A DNA stretch of 64,000 nt from Fasciolopsis buskii (taxonomy: Eukaryota > Platyhelminthes > Trematoda > Plagiorchiida > Fasciolidae), in the NCBI GenBank assembly GCA_008360955.1, contig LUCM01005051.1, forward strand, positions 1-64,000, given 5' to 3'. Both the position numbers and the translations under genes were made by a program. The notes under the pieces are model-generated. The model was not told the DNA's origin. It did not search any database and was given only the letters and a program-made list of their open reading frames with translations. This document shows, in pieces, positions 23,537 through 36,266 of the stretch (positions are counted from its first letter, which is position 1; each line of letters starts with the position of its first letter).

Positions 23537-26088
23537 TTGCCCATTGCAAAGAATCTACTAGTGGATTCGTCGGAAATAATTATCCTTTTGTCCCTATACT
23601 ATTTTCACCCAAACAAAAAAAGACGTATCGAATTTCAATGATCACGCTTGATGCGGACCCAACCTCGAAAAGGTCATTCGTAACACGATTCATTCGGAGG
23701 GTTTTTGTGCAAAATTTACACCGGATCGTTTTCGAGAATGGGTTTAACACTTCTTGCTTAGCACGTTAAGTTATCATTTTTTGCGATACCAACGAAAGGG
23801 TGGTCCGTGACTCTTCCTAAAGCAGCAGGATAGTTGAATCACCGTTCAGCTAGTAATTGGTCCGGTGATAAAATGCAGGAAAACATGTCAAATTCTTGCT
23901 TGAATGGATAAACTGAGGTAAAACGAACTACACTAGGTTCTCTCAACTTAAGAAGTGAACTTTGGATCTATACAGATATGCTCTATGCCGGGTTGTTTCG
24001 TGCAGTTACAAAGACAGAAATGCGTAGGTGAAAGAGGCTTGATTGAAAATACCGTTGGCACAATAAAGGACAGACGAATATTATACACCATGAGAGGCCA
24101 TATCATCTCCTACTTTGGTCCACTTAAATTCTGCCATGAAAGGATAGAAAGTTAACAAAGTCATTTTCAGATCTAACCCAAATTTTGCTATTAGTTTACA
24201 TCGAATTTGGGGTCTAAAATACCCAGTTGCCTCATCGCTTCCTCGTAAGCCTTTTTGTATCCTCGATATGAATCTGCTATCCCCTGGAGATTTTTCGAGG
24301 CTCCGATTTATAACTATTTTTTGCCGAGAATAAAAACATCTTTTTTGACAGAATATAATCGATTAGCGCTACTACATAATACCAGTTGATAATACGGGAG
24401 AAAATAGACGGGTGTCAATCTACCGTATTTCACATGCAAAGATTGATGAGCTAAAGACAGTAGGAGGGAAATATCCATCTAACCTAGAGATCATGTTCTT
24501 CTAAAATGTCTTCTTCCATTAAATGACGGGGTTGATCGAATCAGAAGCTATAATTGATTTTTATACATGGTACCTACACTGCTAATTCGGTTTCACGTGA
24601 CAAACCATTCGTCACGTTTGTTGGTGTTATCGAAGAGCCCTGAAGAAGAAATTTTATTTCTCACATTGAGGATCGAAACTGTGATTAAGAAGCACAGGAT
24701 AAATCATGAGTTATATAGGTCATTCTATCTAGCGATTAGTCAATGCGACAAAAACCTCACAGTGCCAGCAACTTCCTGAATGGTCACCTCATGATCATGT
24801 GTTTATCTATTTGTACTATGTGATACCGTGGGGGGAATTGGAAAACAAAACAGGAAGCCAAGCGCGTGACGTGTAACTCGAGGCCCAAGGTCAAACGATA
24901 TCGATTACATACACCGTTCCCCGTGAAAGAACGCAATACGAATCGAATGCGTAGAATAATGCACACACCCGGCCGTTTCTGCCGATTTACTATTTGCATT
25001 TCGCAACAGAGGGACTTCAAATTCTAGATGAAAGGTGGAAACCTGGTGGGGCGGTAAAAGTCCAAATATCACAGTATGGTAATCACTGGATCGGAACCTA
25101 AGCTCTCTGGGTATTGTAAACAAGTGACATACCAAATGGTAACGTTGTGGCTTGAACCCGAAAAACGAAAATGATATAAACAAGTGCACGCGTTATTAAA
25201 AGTGTGTGGCGTAATCACGAGAAGCTTCAAGTGTTCGGATGATTGATCACCATCTTTTATTCTTTTACTAGTATCGCTGCTCACTCGAATAATCCGAAAA
25301 TGTTAACCCAGACACACGTTTCGTCGTTTGTGATGCATCCAATAAATTTCCTTGTGAATTCTACGAAGGTTCTAGCACTGGCGAGGTAAAAAGAAGGGTC
25401 AACAAATATCTTAAATTCATTGTTAAATTTTTCTCATCAAATCTGTTTGCAAACTGCAATGAAATCAGTGAAATTTGAGTGGATTTGGTTGTCCGAGAAA
25501 GCTCGTTTCAACATGACAAAATAAAATATTTATGAAATATGAAAAATTTCATAAACCATTTTGGAAGGGTCCTGAGATTTATCCTAGTTTACTCGTAAAT
25601 TTCAAAAGGACTCTTGGTCTGATAGAGGCTCTTAATTGATCGAATGCCTCATTTAGCACCAGATTATGTGGTATGCATCTATGGGCGTGTGGAAAAGTCA
25701 CATAAAATTCTTTTGGCTTCGTTTCATCCATTAAACGACAACCTTTCTAAATGTCATTATCATGCCAGGACATATTCGACTTTCCGCTCCATACGCTGTG
25801 GCATAAATGTCCATGGGAACTCGATTGTCCTGTACCTAGCCAGACTTTTCACCAATTGAGAACAAATCGGGACTGAATTTCCATACAATCTGTCATGAAT
25901 TTAAACAGTTTGTTGTTCTCCACGTTTATTTTTCTCAATGTGTGTTTTGATGAGGTGACGAACGAAGTGCGAACACCGTGTGCACCAAATTCCAGACAGT
26001 CCAGTACAATACTCACGATTACGTGTGCATTACAAGCTTAAAATGGTTATTTAATGAGCGGTATATTTTACGTTAACTGGGGTCTCAC

Positions 26089-26183
26089 CGTGGGCAGGAC
26101 AATTTCCGTTTTGGAGAGACCATGATTTGCATGAAAACTGAGCTTGCTCCAAGGTCATTTAAGTTCACATTGTCATCGTGGCC
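26089..26183 (-). CDS. Candidate next exon of the PDZ gene
   Basis: A 95-bp open stretch flanked by a good acceptor (TTTCTAGCTGTCTGCTTCAG) and donor (CACG|GTGAGAC). Read in phase 0, as required by the 31124-31458 exon, it is open and encodes a 31-residue polar segment beginning GHDDNVNLNDLGASSVF and ending SPKRKLSCP. It leaves in phase 2. No domain is recognised. Support rests only on the splice sites, the phase match and the absence of stops; 95 open bases are not rare by chance. It is 4.9 kb from the preceding exon, longer than the other introns. Confidence 0.35.
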
Positions 26184-27479
26184 CTGAAGCAGACAGCTAG
26201 AAAGAGCGCAGTCTTCGAGTTCCACAAAGTAGGATGACACTGAGCTGTTTAAACAAACCTTCTTCAGAATAAGGTTTTGTGTTTCAACCTATCCAGCATT
26301 TTGTTTTAATTAAACAAGACCACCATTTGCGCAACATTTTACAGATCAATGTCACCAAATGTCTCTTAAGCAGGAAGTCAGTCACTTCCAAAAGTGAGCA
26401 AAATGTTTTTCTATATTCTTGTTGTAATTTTGCTGCCGATTTTTATTCACTGCCGACAAACTATTACCGATATTTCATGTGCCTTGTCCATTTAAGTGCG
26501 AAGAGTATTCAGATGCTTTAAACGGCAAACAACATGTGGTGTGGCTCTAGTGCAGGACAAATAAGAGAATATTGCTTAATACGCTGCGCAATCGTGGAAA
26601 GTGCTAAGCGCATTTATACAGTGACCCGTTAACTTCGTTGACGAACGCATGGATAGTTGTGACCTGTAACTGGTTTGCCCCGAAAGGAATTTTCGCATAG
26701 AAAATTTCCTGAAAAGTTATCCGGACCTGTTATGTTCGTAAAAATTAATCACGTTGACCTCGAAAACATGAGAGAACCATTGTCAACGGATCAAAATGGA
26801 ATCCACTAGTGATAGGGAAGGACTTTTCTTTGTGGCGAGGGAGATATTCTTGTAAAACTAAGAAAATGGACAACTTGAAGAAATGATAATTTTTCCGAAA
26901 GGAAACCAGTGCTGCACTACATTAGAATCTAGTTAACGTGTTTCCTCAATTGGAGTAACGCTGTTCCAAGCTGGCGTGAAAACAAGACTAATTGCAGAGT
27001 AAACAACAAGTAAAATGTGGCAGTTTGAATCTCGAAGTTATCCAAGATATATTTCATGTCCTTGGGCTACAAGTTACTGTGATCTATCTAAGCAGCAGAT
27101 AAAAAGTCGAGGTTCTAAGACTTCTTAGCATATGAGTTAAAAAAATGATTTCGTACTAGAGTTGCTGGGTGTCACTTTAAAATGATCAGAAAATTACTGA
27201 AGATCAGTGATAGGCACATCGATCCCCAGCTTTTTTGTGACGCTGGATTGCCAGCCAAATAAGTCTCAAATTGTTGTTAAGAGGCACGGTTGCGATGTGC
27301 GTTGTGTGAATAAAATGAATTATCATTTCAATTTCTGGCACGTCTTTGGTTAAGCAACATCCAAAAACTTCAGCTCTTCTTGCTGAACAACCCGAATACA
27401 AACTCAAGTATTTTGCTCCTCATGCTGCCACATAACGGAGCGGAAAGTGTCCATGTGATATTTTCTGTAAAGGTCTTAA

Positions 27480-27797
27480 CAATACATTCCTATTGTACCT
27501 GTTCCTATTACTAATGATGATAACGATTGGGATGATGTTGATGAAGGGTCCGATGGCAGTGTTTGTGAATCAGATCACGTTTCGGTTGCTGATGATGATA
27601 ATGATGCTGAACATGATGGCTACCATGATAGGATTTTTGGAAATATTCATGACGGTGATGAGGATGATGATGATGATGTGAGAGTGATGATGTTTCGATT
27701 GGTGATTCGAATGATATACCAGTTGAATGAATATGATGATGACGAGGAGGACAATGAATATGATAGTGGTAATCTTGGCTTTTCCGAAATTCGCTGA
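27480..27797 (+). CDS. Asp-rich open frame, possibly an exon or decayed gene
   Basis: Open for 105 codons between TAA (27477-27479) and TGA (27795-27797), with no ATG in frame. It begins QYIPIVPVPITNDDNDWDD and continues DEGSDGSVCESDHVSVADDD. After DGDEDDDDD the acidic pattern continues better in the +1 frame (CESDDVSIGDSNDIPVE, then stop) than in the original one (VRVMMFRLVIR). This suggests a single-base frameshift in an older acidic coding sequence. The degenerate (GAT)n content could also produce this without coding. No family is recognised. Confidence 0.3.
   Translation, partial: QYIPIVPVPITNDDNDWDDVDEGSDGSVCESDHVSVADDDNDAEHDGYHDRIFGNIHDGDEDDDDDVRVMMFRLVIRMIYQLNEYDDDEEDNEYDSGNLGFSEIR
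27509..27760. repeat. Degenerate (GAT)n tract
   Basis: GAT/GATGAT units scattered through about 250 bp, giving the Asp-rich frame described at 27480-27797. Confidence 0.75.
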
Positions 27798-29671
27798 AAA
27801 TTTCTCATTAAGGATAACTGATGGGAGCACTGAAATTGAAAACGATGTGCACGGTGAAGTTTTCTCCTGCCAATGAGAGTTTCATGAATAAATCAAACGT
27901 TTTTCCACCGGGAAAAGTAGAGTTTAGCGCTCTATTAGTCTATTCTGACCCGCGCAATTCTCTGATGAAAGGAGCGGTTTTCCTTGATCACTGTTTAAAT
28001 GGGTGTTAGATATCAGTTGAGATTTCGTTATTCATAAGAAGTCTGTTTTTTGTTGCTGCAGCCTAGTTCACTTTTTCCGTTTTAAACCGTAAGCGTGATG
28101 CTGCTTAATGGGGACCGGATACGAGGGCAAGTACAACGACTGGAATGTTTTGATTAACCAATGTGCTCAATTATCCCATCTCTGTTTGATTACAAAACTT
28201 CAAATGGTTTTTGGCCATCAGTGCATACCAACCTGCTAGGCGAGTGGACAAATTTGGAATTTAATCCCAAATTATGGTTTTCTTTTTTGTGCTTGTCTTT
28301 GATAGATTGGCAAATTTTTAGATCTTTCTTTCTATAGGGTAGGAAACTTTGCGACACATATGTAGAATTTTAAACATCCAAGATCACAACTTGACCTTTG
28401 GTAATTTGGATTGAGCATGAAAGACGGGCAATACTAATGCATCGCTTTTGTCACCACTCCGAACCGTCAAACCTGGAGGATAGCGCGTCAGACGAATGAG
28501 TCACATGCGTTAATCATCATCTGTGATGGCTTTATATTGACCTTTTGCTGCCCACTTCTGGTAGTGAAAACACTTGTGTTAGCAGTTCGTCAGTCAAAAG
28601 TTTACAAGGAATTTTTCCCCGCTATAATTAATTGGTCTAATCTCAAAGACCGTTCTGTATGACATAACCACCTTTTTTTTAACTCATTGAGCAAATGTAC
28701 TGTGGGTTGATTTTGATCGTTGTACGTCTCGTGGTGATGCTGTCGTTTCACGTTAATGCGTATAAGATCGAAGAGATTGTCAGAAGTGTTACGAGGCTTG
28801 TTTTGCCCTCCATTCGATATGTCTGTTGAATTCAGTATAAAAAAGCCGATGACAAATGATTTGCTTAGTTGCTACACGTAAATTGCTGGGAATTGACGCA
28901 ACACTGTTTCAGTCCACTGGTAATAAATCGTAGAATGCCAATAGGCCTTCCACGCTGTTTTATGTCCAAAATTTCATACCCATCCATCACCGACTTTGAA
29001 CAATCATAAGCCGGTGATTTGCAATGCAAGTGACACCTGCGGCAATCATCTATGCGCGTGTTGGGCGTGTAGGCTTGGCTAAAGTGAAACCAAACCGGAT
29101 TACTTAGAAACAATTAACGGAATTTGTTCGGCTAATTAAAAATTAAAAGCCTCTGGAAATACCGAAGTTAATTTTCAAATTTTTGGGAGAACGATGATTT
29201 GCCACTGAGAGTAGGCAGCAGTCGACGGGCACTAATGGATCAGCGTTTGCAGTAAACAAATTTGGCACCTTAAGACTACTCGATTCTTTGGATTTCGCTG
29301 AACCCATCGACCAGAGTTCAAAATTTATCAGTGTACAACAATAATGATAGTAAACTTCGCTTGCCTAAATCCCCCAGTAGGCAATTCATTTATTGGCCAG
29401 CTGAAGCATAGAAGTACTAAGTGAAATTCGATGCTGGACAAGCACATGTGGCATAAAGCGGAAGAGGAAACAGTCGCCAGGGTCTTTAAAAAGCTGGAAA
29501 TAAAATGCCAAGCTATTTTTGCCCTTGGCGTCCAACCATGAAATGTGGTGCATTCTTGGAATTTGTGGAACACCTTATCGTCACTCAAACCCACATCACT
29601 GAGTTGCCACGGCAACCTGTCCCCCGAAGATGCCACCTTATTGATCAAACCAACTAGTTACTTTGCCGTTT

Positions 29672-30107
29672 GGTATGTGGGATGTCACTAAATATCTGAA
29701 AAAATTTTCCCTTCTTGTGTCGAGGAGTTTGTAAAAATCATCAGTATGAAATATTACTGAGCCGAAACTACTTCTGTGCAATAGTCGGTCCCCTACGCCT
29801 GTCATTCCCAACAGAGGCAAAATTTTCCTAAGATATAACAGAAGTTTTCTTGGCAAGTCTCGTGGATACAAATAGAGAGAAACTTTGGAGAAATCGCTTA
29901 GTCCGAAACGGTATTCGATGGATGTAATTAGACACTTTTTAAGTTGACAAATATCAATGGACGCACATTTTTCAAACCGACGGCTATCACGTGAAGTGTG
30001 AAGTGTGAGGGGTGAAATCCAGATTTGTCCGGTAGAAGGGAACCAAATATGGGGAAAAAAATGAAAGTTCGCTATCATTGTGGGAATCTTGGCATACGAA
30101 ATTATTG
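29672..30107 (-). CDS. Unassigned long minus-strand frame, possibly an exon
   Basis: About 145 open codons between an acceptor-like TTTTTGTCCCCAG and a donor-like AAA|GTAACT. The protein is Leu/Phe/Ser-rich and includes LLGMTGVGDRLLHRSSFGS and FHTDDFYKLLDT. The latter loosely recalls the segment before the methyltransferase core in METTL9-like proteins (GRGSMFVF.PDQF..LL), but the match is short and may be coincidence. The acceptor phase (1) does not fit directly after the 31124-31458 exon. Chance ORF remains likely. Confidence 0.18.
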
Positions 30108-31123
30108 GCGCTGGGGACAAAAAGCAGAAATTTGATAAGCTTTGATAGTCACGAAAAAGGTGTTATTATCCTGTGCCATCTCTCTCCCATATGCATATAT
30201 AAATTTATGTAATTATGATTAGTAATGAATATGTATGAACTTTTATCATGTTTCCGAGACGATTTCGGTTCCCTATTTATTAACTGAGTTCATCATAAAC
30301 TACTCTTAGCACATTAGCTTGGTCAAAAACGCTGAGTTCCTCTTCTCCTCAAGTGGATCTCTGAGGAAATTGACTGCGTAAAAATAAAATGAGCTTCACT
30401 CTGGGTGTATATTCATCGACCGATGATATTTCTCCCATTACTCAAACAAGTTCGATTTTTGCTAGCAAATTACAATCTACAACAAATATGGATTAATTAG
30501 GGTTATGCTTCAGCTGGTGATGAAAAATAGATTAGTGAACAGTTTCACGGGCATGCTTCCATACATACTCACAGACACAATGAGGTTAGTCGAAAACAAA
30601 TAAAGGCACGATGAGGCACACGAGGAGAGAATCGTGAACTCATAGACGCCAGGTAGTGAAAACAAAAAAACAGAGAGAACTATATAAACACACGGACAAA
30701 CAAACCCATAGAATCGGAGAAAGACGAAGGTTTATTGAAGATGGCTCTGGGAAAAATGAGGAAATATCTATTGTGAGGAAATAGGTACTTTTTGAGCATT
30801 TGGGGACTGAAAGGGGTATTTTACCTAGATAATCAGAAGAAAGAAGGGAAATAATAGAAAGTTTCTGGATATCGAAAATTTGCCGACAAAGCAAGAGGTA
30901 TGCAGACTGGGTCATGCAGTTAGTGCATCATTCTAATTGTATGTATCATTGAGTGTGTGTGTACTGACTTAATTGCATTCATGTCAATAAGTTGAGCAAG
31001 GGCCGCAACAGTTATCAATGCAGACCCAAATACAAGTGATCGACTGAATAAATGTAGAGCGTTTTCACATAAATCAAGCCAAATGTACAGTTATGGAACC
31101 CGTCCCCGCCCAGAGACACTTAC

Positions 31124-31458
31124 GTCAGCTGTATTCTCATCCCCGACCAAATATTCCTCATCTGTATATGGGCCGGCAGAGTCACTAGCCGAATCACGTG
31201 ACAAACTAATGGAACACCAACTTTGAAGGGGTTCATAGGCGCTTACGGCCACATTCGGTCTAGCCGGGTGAATTTTTCCATATCCGACCAATTTGCTGTC
31301 CGTTTCGCGATTGGATCGACGCCTGTGAAAGTGGCGACGGGAACGACTTCGTAGGACCGGGTCCTCATTTGCAGTCAGGATGCGAAACGATCTCATTTCC
31401 GGAACTTGAGGACGAATTACTTCTTGCCGCCGCACGACGAAGCACACTGTCGGCTTTG
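31124..31458 (-). CDS. 335-bp exon of the same gene: last PDZ strand plus basic/Ser-rich linker
   Basis: The acceptor is TTTTTATTGACAG above 31458 and the donor GAC|GTAAGT at 31123. It takes the phase-1 base of the 58-bp exon (G+CA = Ala) and ends in phase 0. It starts with KPTVCFVVRRQ, the hydrophobic final strand of the PDZ domain, so the domain is complete over four exons. After the domain come a strongly basic patch (RSRSRRHFHRRRSNRE) and a Ser/Asp-rich segment ending in DEEYLVGDENTAD. Such linkers between PDZ and RGS-like/DH-PH regions are usually disordered and phosphorylated in this family (inference). No RGS, DH or PH sequence is visible here; it would lie at lower coordinates. Confidence 0.8.
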
Positions 31459-34400
31459 CTGTCAATAAAAATTACGGGAACGAAATGTGGTTGATGTTAT
31501 TTCTTTCAAATTCCGTATATCAAGCAGTCCTATTTATTACGTTATAAGTAGTTGAATTATTGATGTTGCACAGTAAATAGAACAATTGGAATCGGAAAAT
31601 TCACGAGGTCTACAAAGTCGGTTCAAAGAGTCGACTTTTGAATGTAGAAATTACAAAAGCGAATTTTGTACGAGCTAAAAATTAAAGCACAAAACTGAAA
31701 GTCTTCGGATGGGCACTGACTATGCAAACAGTTTACTCATGCCAGTAAGCAGTAACAGGCTGGACGGTTTTGGTTTACCTATTTTTGGACTTCGTATTTG
31801 TGTACAGTCAGAATCGAAAGTATGGGAAATTCCACCTGTTTGCCGTAAGGTTTGATGGGGTCCTTATTGAGTAGAAAATCTGGGTTTACTCACATACCTA
31901 AAACATTTACTTTCGTCTTAAAGGTTCATTTCTTAGTTCGATTACTTCCACTTTCACGCTGTTTCTTCAGGAGACTTGGTGTTTCGAGCTGGTTTTGCTA
32001 GTGCTTCCCCCAATAACCCTACTCATGAAAAAACAGGAACAATCCTGTGGGAGTCGTTTAGGTAATTCAAAAAATACTTCAGTCAAATGAATGCTGATTT
32101 GAAAAACACTGGAAATGTTTCGATAATACGGTAAAGCAAAACATGATTCTGGTGGCACGCGTACACCCTGTGGGCCCGTAATGAGGTGTTGCATCCAAGT
32201 AAAAGTACCGTATGGATAGTCACAAAATCATATATGTCCAAGATAAAGTGTCACGCAATCCTTCCTACGATTACACTCTCCTTTGTTCATGGCAGTTCAC
32301 TCTGGAGACTAGTTTATTTTCCTATGAACGCAAAAGTGTTTTAAATGGGCGACTGATAATAATGGATCGAAACAGTAACATGTCGCCAGATTTGTTGTCT
32401 ATCTACCTGACTGAGTTGTCCCAAACAGAATGCGATACTTCGAGGTTATAAAACCAATGCATTCTGTTTGCTTCGTGCAAAGTCCCGCTTTGCTGTCATT
32501 GCGTTAATAAACTGCCTTTAAACAAATACGGCTGGAAGTTTCACAACGAGGTTTTGTGTTCCTACCGATTTCATTTTCGATGCGCCTGAAAGCCAGTGGA
32601 TGTGAATTCGATTTACTTCGTATAACAGATCGGTTTTCACACCTGTTCGCTCGTTGTATGTAAAAACCACTCTGTACGTTGAATCACAGAAATCTTCTGC
32701 GGTCTCTCACTGGAATTTAAATCTGATAGAACGCATGAAATTCGAGAAATTTTGTGGATTAATTACCATGAATACAAAATAACCAAAAGGATGGGAAAGT
32801 CATGGGGTACAACAACTCAAATAAAACTGCTGTAAAAGATAAAAACAGCTTTTCACCACAAATGTGAGAGTGTGATTTGATTTTATACCATCAACTCAAC
32901 CATGGCCAAAAGTAGGCTATATCTCAAAATTAGACCTTTAAGCCACAACTTAGGTCTGTCAGTACCTAGATTTCTAACGTACTAATGTTTGTTCTAACTG
33001 TAGATTTAGATATCAGCTGACTCGATTTTCACAACGGTACTGGATTTTATCGAATGGGGTAATTAGATTTGCATCCGCAGCCAGAGTGCGCCGAGTAACA
33101 ACGGGGTAGCAAGCTTACATTTCCATTAGCTCGAGTGATAAACGTTGGTTGTTATAATATGCAGCTATCACATTTCGACCTCAGTAGATCGTGGTGCAGG
33201 TTTCCTTTGGTAAGGATAAAGCAAGCAAACAATCCCGGAGGACGGTCAAAAGAGCAAATTCCACACCGGGGATTAGCACTCTGAAGGTTTGCGGTGCATT
33301 TAAACCAGTTCGGAACCATGAACTACCAAAAAACATGTTTCACAATACTGTTCCCTATAAGCGAGCAAAAAAGGGTGTAGTTCATGTATTGATTTTTCAC
33401 GCCTCCCTTTTTCATGTTCAATCTGGTTATTTGTATTTTTCAACCACATAACATCGCTGATGGAGAAGCGACCGCTTTCACGTGACTTGGTCGAAAAGGA
33501 TGAATGTCAAGCATCAAGCTCAGTTACATGATCTGTGCGAAAACCCTATGGATATTTTTTCCACTACAAACGAATAGATTTCCCCCGCTTGGATGCTTCC
33601 TTGGATAGATTTGGGTTGAAATTTCAAGATGAAATTTCAAAATCTGTTCAGACATCGCAAACTGAAGTTTTAAACAAAACCGATGGAGTTTCCTTTTTTC
33701 TCATCACACTGATAGCCTCTTAAGTGACTCAGACCGGGCCACCAGTTCACTTGAATGTACCTAAAAATGTAAAACTGATCTGACCTACTGCTTCATGGTT
33801 TGATCGGAACACTTCGTTTTAGTGCGCTAAGCTACGACAGGTGACCACAAAACGATGGACAGACTATGAGTGTTATCTTACGTTTTCATATCGCCACCAT
33901 GGAAGAAACGGCTGACAGAACTCTCTGTTTCGTCATCGTGAGATAAGGCTTGATATATTTTCACATTCAAACCTTAAACAGCAAATTCGTATGTCAACAT
34001 TAAATACAGTCAAACTTTGTGTAATCGAGAGTTTTGCCTCGTGCATTGCTCTTTTCTGATTGACAGGTTTCCACAACTTGGCATTAAATTATGAGATCAG
34101 TACCCTGATGGAGTTTGCTGTATATATGTGGTACTCTATGGTCACTTGGTTGCTGGTTTGGCAGCAGTCAACAAAATCCCATCGTTCGTTCTGATGTTCG
34201 CAGTCAAGTTAGTGGAAGAGCCAGGTTTGGATCTGGCGTCAGCAGCACAGTCTTTGTACCTTCACTAAACAGGAACCTGCCCTTGTGTCCATTTTGCAAC
34301 TTGAGTCGAGTGCGCTGCACTTTGAGGATGCTCGGGCTGGTCAATAGTTTCCTTTCGGACATTTAGTATTAACGTCCCGAGTAATGTGCTTGTCTCCGTG

Positions 34401-34917
34401 GTTGTGTCAGTCCGACGAAAAAAAGCTTCCTGATGTAATATTTTGGCATTTGAGTGATGTTCCTGAAGTTTTTATTTTTAAACCTCGGATTCCATGGGCA
34501 TTTCCAATGACTAGACTGCTGACTTAAAATCGCATTGAACAAACAGGTAGATAAATTTCCGATCCCATTACTTTATTGTATTGCTTGAGAAATGCTTCAA
34601 AACTCTGTTTTCATGAAGTGCTCGATCACGATGACAATGCGGCACAAATACATGGTGACACCAATTTTGTCTCATTGTTGCGCGAGTTCTTCTGGTGAAT
34701 TATGCTATGAGTGGTTCATTTGAAGTTGAACAGCTTTCATGTGGATTGTAAACGGTCCATACACGTACCAACAATATACCAACACCATGCGTTAAGTAGT
34801 ACACACAAGTTGTTTAGTATTCATGCACGCTGCAGCAAGATCGACTCAACTGCAATTCATTCCGCAGGGGCTGGGAATTTGTGATGAAATAAAAGGTTTC
34901 TGCTGCCTGTTGCTCAC
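31459..34917 (-). other. Intron of the PDZ gene (3.46 kb)
   Basis: Bounded by the donor at 34917 and the acceptor at 31459-31460. A basic plus-strand frame at 33191-33451 has no splice support and was left out. Nothing else recognised. Confidence 0.75.
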
Positions 34918-34975
34918 CTCGAATATGGGCGACTACGTCATCGTGGCTGAGAAACTCGACCAGTTCCCCGTTGAC
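34918..34975 (-). CDS. 58-bp exon of the same gene: PDZ strand D and helix B
   Basis: The acceptor is TTGTTTTTTCTGGTTAG and the donor CGAG|GTGAGC. The frame enters in phase 0 from the 36938-36987 exon and leaves in phase 1. It encodes VNGELVEFLSHDDVVAHIR. VNG completes GDQIIKVNG, and the SHDDVVAHIR helix is PDZ helix B, whose first residue (His) usually contacts the ligand side chain at position -2 in class I domains. It is shorter than any usual ORF cut-off and was found by asking which sequence in the intron could continue the PDZ. A plus-strand frame overlaps it and is a shadow. Confidence 0.85.
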
Positions 34976-35047
34976 CTAACCAGAAAAAACAAAGGTAACA
35001 GTAAATGCACACGGTAAAAAATAATACAAAATAGAATATCCAAATAA

Positions 35048-35398
35048 TTGCCAGATTTATTTCACTCTAATGCTAATAAGATTTCGATTTTAAAAGAAAT
35101 AATTCCCACTTATGTAAAGAACGATCCAGATATACAGACAAACACGTTATATGCCATCAGTCAGTTGCAATCTCATTCTGATTCGTCAGGAGCCGACTCT
35201 AAAATCATTTTGCTCTCGTCCACTCCAACCGATACACCACAACCGCCTGTCCGCGCATGTTTCCCAACAATGAGCAAACGGGTACAGCGCATATCAATCT
35301 ATCGTGTCACGGTCGGTTCAGGAAAAATCCCGCAGTTTTTTGTGACGCAAAAAGACCAAAGTGGAGTGATCAGCAGCGTAGTCGAACAACGAGAATAA
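35048..35398 (+). CDS. Unassigned plus-strand frame nested in the PDZ-gene intron
   Basis: 116 codons from TTG to TAA, with no ATG until late. The protein looks moderately coding-like: LQSHSDSSGADSKIILLSST, then TDTPQPPVRACFPTMSKR. A second frame on the same strand (35257-35505) is also open and stops being so near a donor-like CAG|GTGAGG at 35447. The possible acceptor AATTGCCAG lacks a pyrimidine tract. No family recognised. Confidence 0.18.
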   Translation: MPDLFHSNANKISILKEIIPTYVKNDPDIQTNTLYAISQLQSHSDSSGADSKIILLSSTPTDTPQPPVRACFPTMSKRVQRISIYRVTVGSGKIPQFFVTQKDQSGVISSVVEQRE

Positions 35399-36043
35399 GC
35401 CCATCAAACAGTTCTCCAGTTTCAAACTTCAACAATCTTCGTCCAGGTGAGGCAGAAAAAAATGAAATCAGAAAAACAGCCACAATTCAGTTGTTGTCCA
35501 TGTAATAGTTATTGTGATAGTGATGATGCGTAAATCACAGATCATCAGATGAACGAAGTAAGTAACGAAAAAAGTGCAACGCTTGATGTTATAGTGATCG
35601 TTGATGAATACGAACCAAAAACATACTTGGTGCAAATGGGCTCGCTTTAACTAACACCGGTAGAAGCGGTACCTTGAATGAGGTGAATAACCCGTTTGAT
35701 AGGGTTTGTTGGCTATTAAATTTCAATGCTCGTTATCTTAAAATGTGCCGCGAAGAATGTTTAAACCATCAACTGCGAAATATACTGCTATTTGTTTCCT
35801 CTTAAATGGCAGCTTTTTCGCCACTGATCAGGATCACTTTAAAATAAATGTAAATCGCTCTTTCATGCACTTCTGATACAGAGTAAACACTAACGAGAAG
35901 TAAAATAAACTTAAAATTTTAGCTCTGGTTTCCCGGGGTCATCTGCGAGAGTTGCTCAACGCTCTACTGTTCGAGATCATGAAACCTACCTGTAGATTTG
36001 TCGCACAAACAGGTCATATCTTATGTTTATGTTAATACTTTCA

Positions 36044-36266
36044 TGAAGAAATTCACCAACTGACATCATCGCTCGGCTCATCACTAAGAAACCATGGAAA
36101 TACTGTGAGGAATCATCAACAATGCATATCCACCACTCCCGAACTGGGACGCGAACCCGGGACGAACGATTTTGGGCCGAACGCCTTAGTCGTTACGCTA
36201 TCAGGCAGGCTCTGAACGGTTTGTTCAACTTCATCAAATGATGATGTTTCACCTTGCCGTCACCGA
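36044..36266 (-). mobile_element. tRNA-derived hammerhead SINE copy, ribozyme partly deleted
   Basis: Read on the minus strand: a block ending in AACAAACCGTTCAGAGCCTG, then a tRNA-like part with a B-box GGTTCGCGTCCC (complement of 36146-36157). A short spacer ATGCATTGTTGATGATTCCT follows, then the element's 3' part (CCATGGTTTCTTAGTGATGA). The sequence between the stem II 5' strand and the 3' part has lost AACAAGGATGAAACAGCTG, so the ribozyme is dead here. It shares upstream and downstream blocks with the 41.6-kb copy. Confidence 0.88.

Larger units (their letters stand above)
19392..26088. other. Non-coding stretch, nothing assigned
   Basis: Contains the TA microsatellites and the 12-bp hairpin. 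A 151-codon minus-strand frame (20364-19909) has no protein-like motif and overlaps a similarly long plus-strand frame. A donor-like site with a 40-bp open stretch on the minus strand near 22780 was judged too weak to list. Confidence 0.5.
26184..31123. other. Presumed intron / non-coding region
   Basis: If the 26089-26183 exon is real, this is intron of the PDZ gene. It holds the GAT-rich tract and the unassigned frame at 29672-30107. A stretch at 29340-29620 has three overlapping open frames on the minus strand without recognisable motifs and could be an uncharacterised repeat. Confidence 0.5.

Noticed and set aside
29328..29648. 106-codon minus-strand frame
   Set aside because: Three overlapping frames are open in the same stretch with no recognisable product; possibly an unknown repeat but not supported as a gene.
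34561..34740. Alternative continuation of the PDZ domain (HNSPEELAQQ) on the minus strand
   Set aside because: It meets a stop after ten residues and lacks a donor; the 34918-34975 exon fits perfectly instead.
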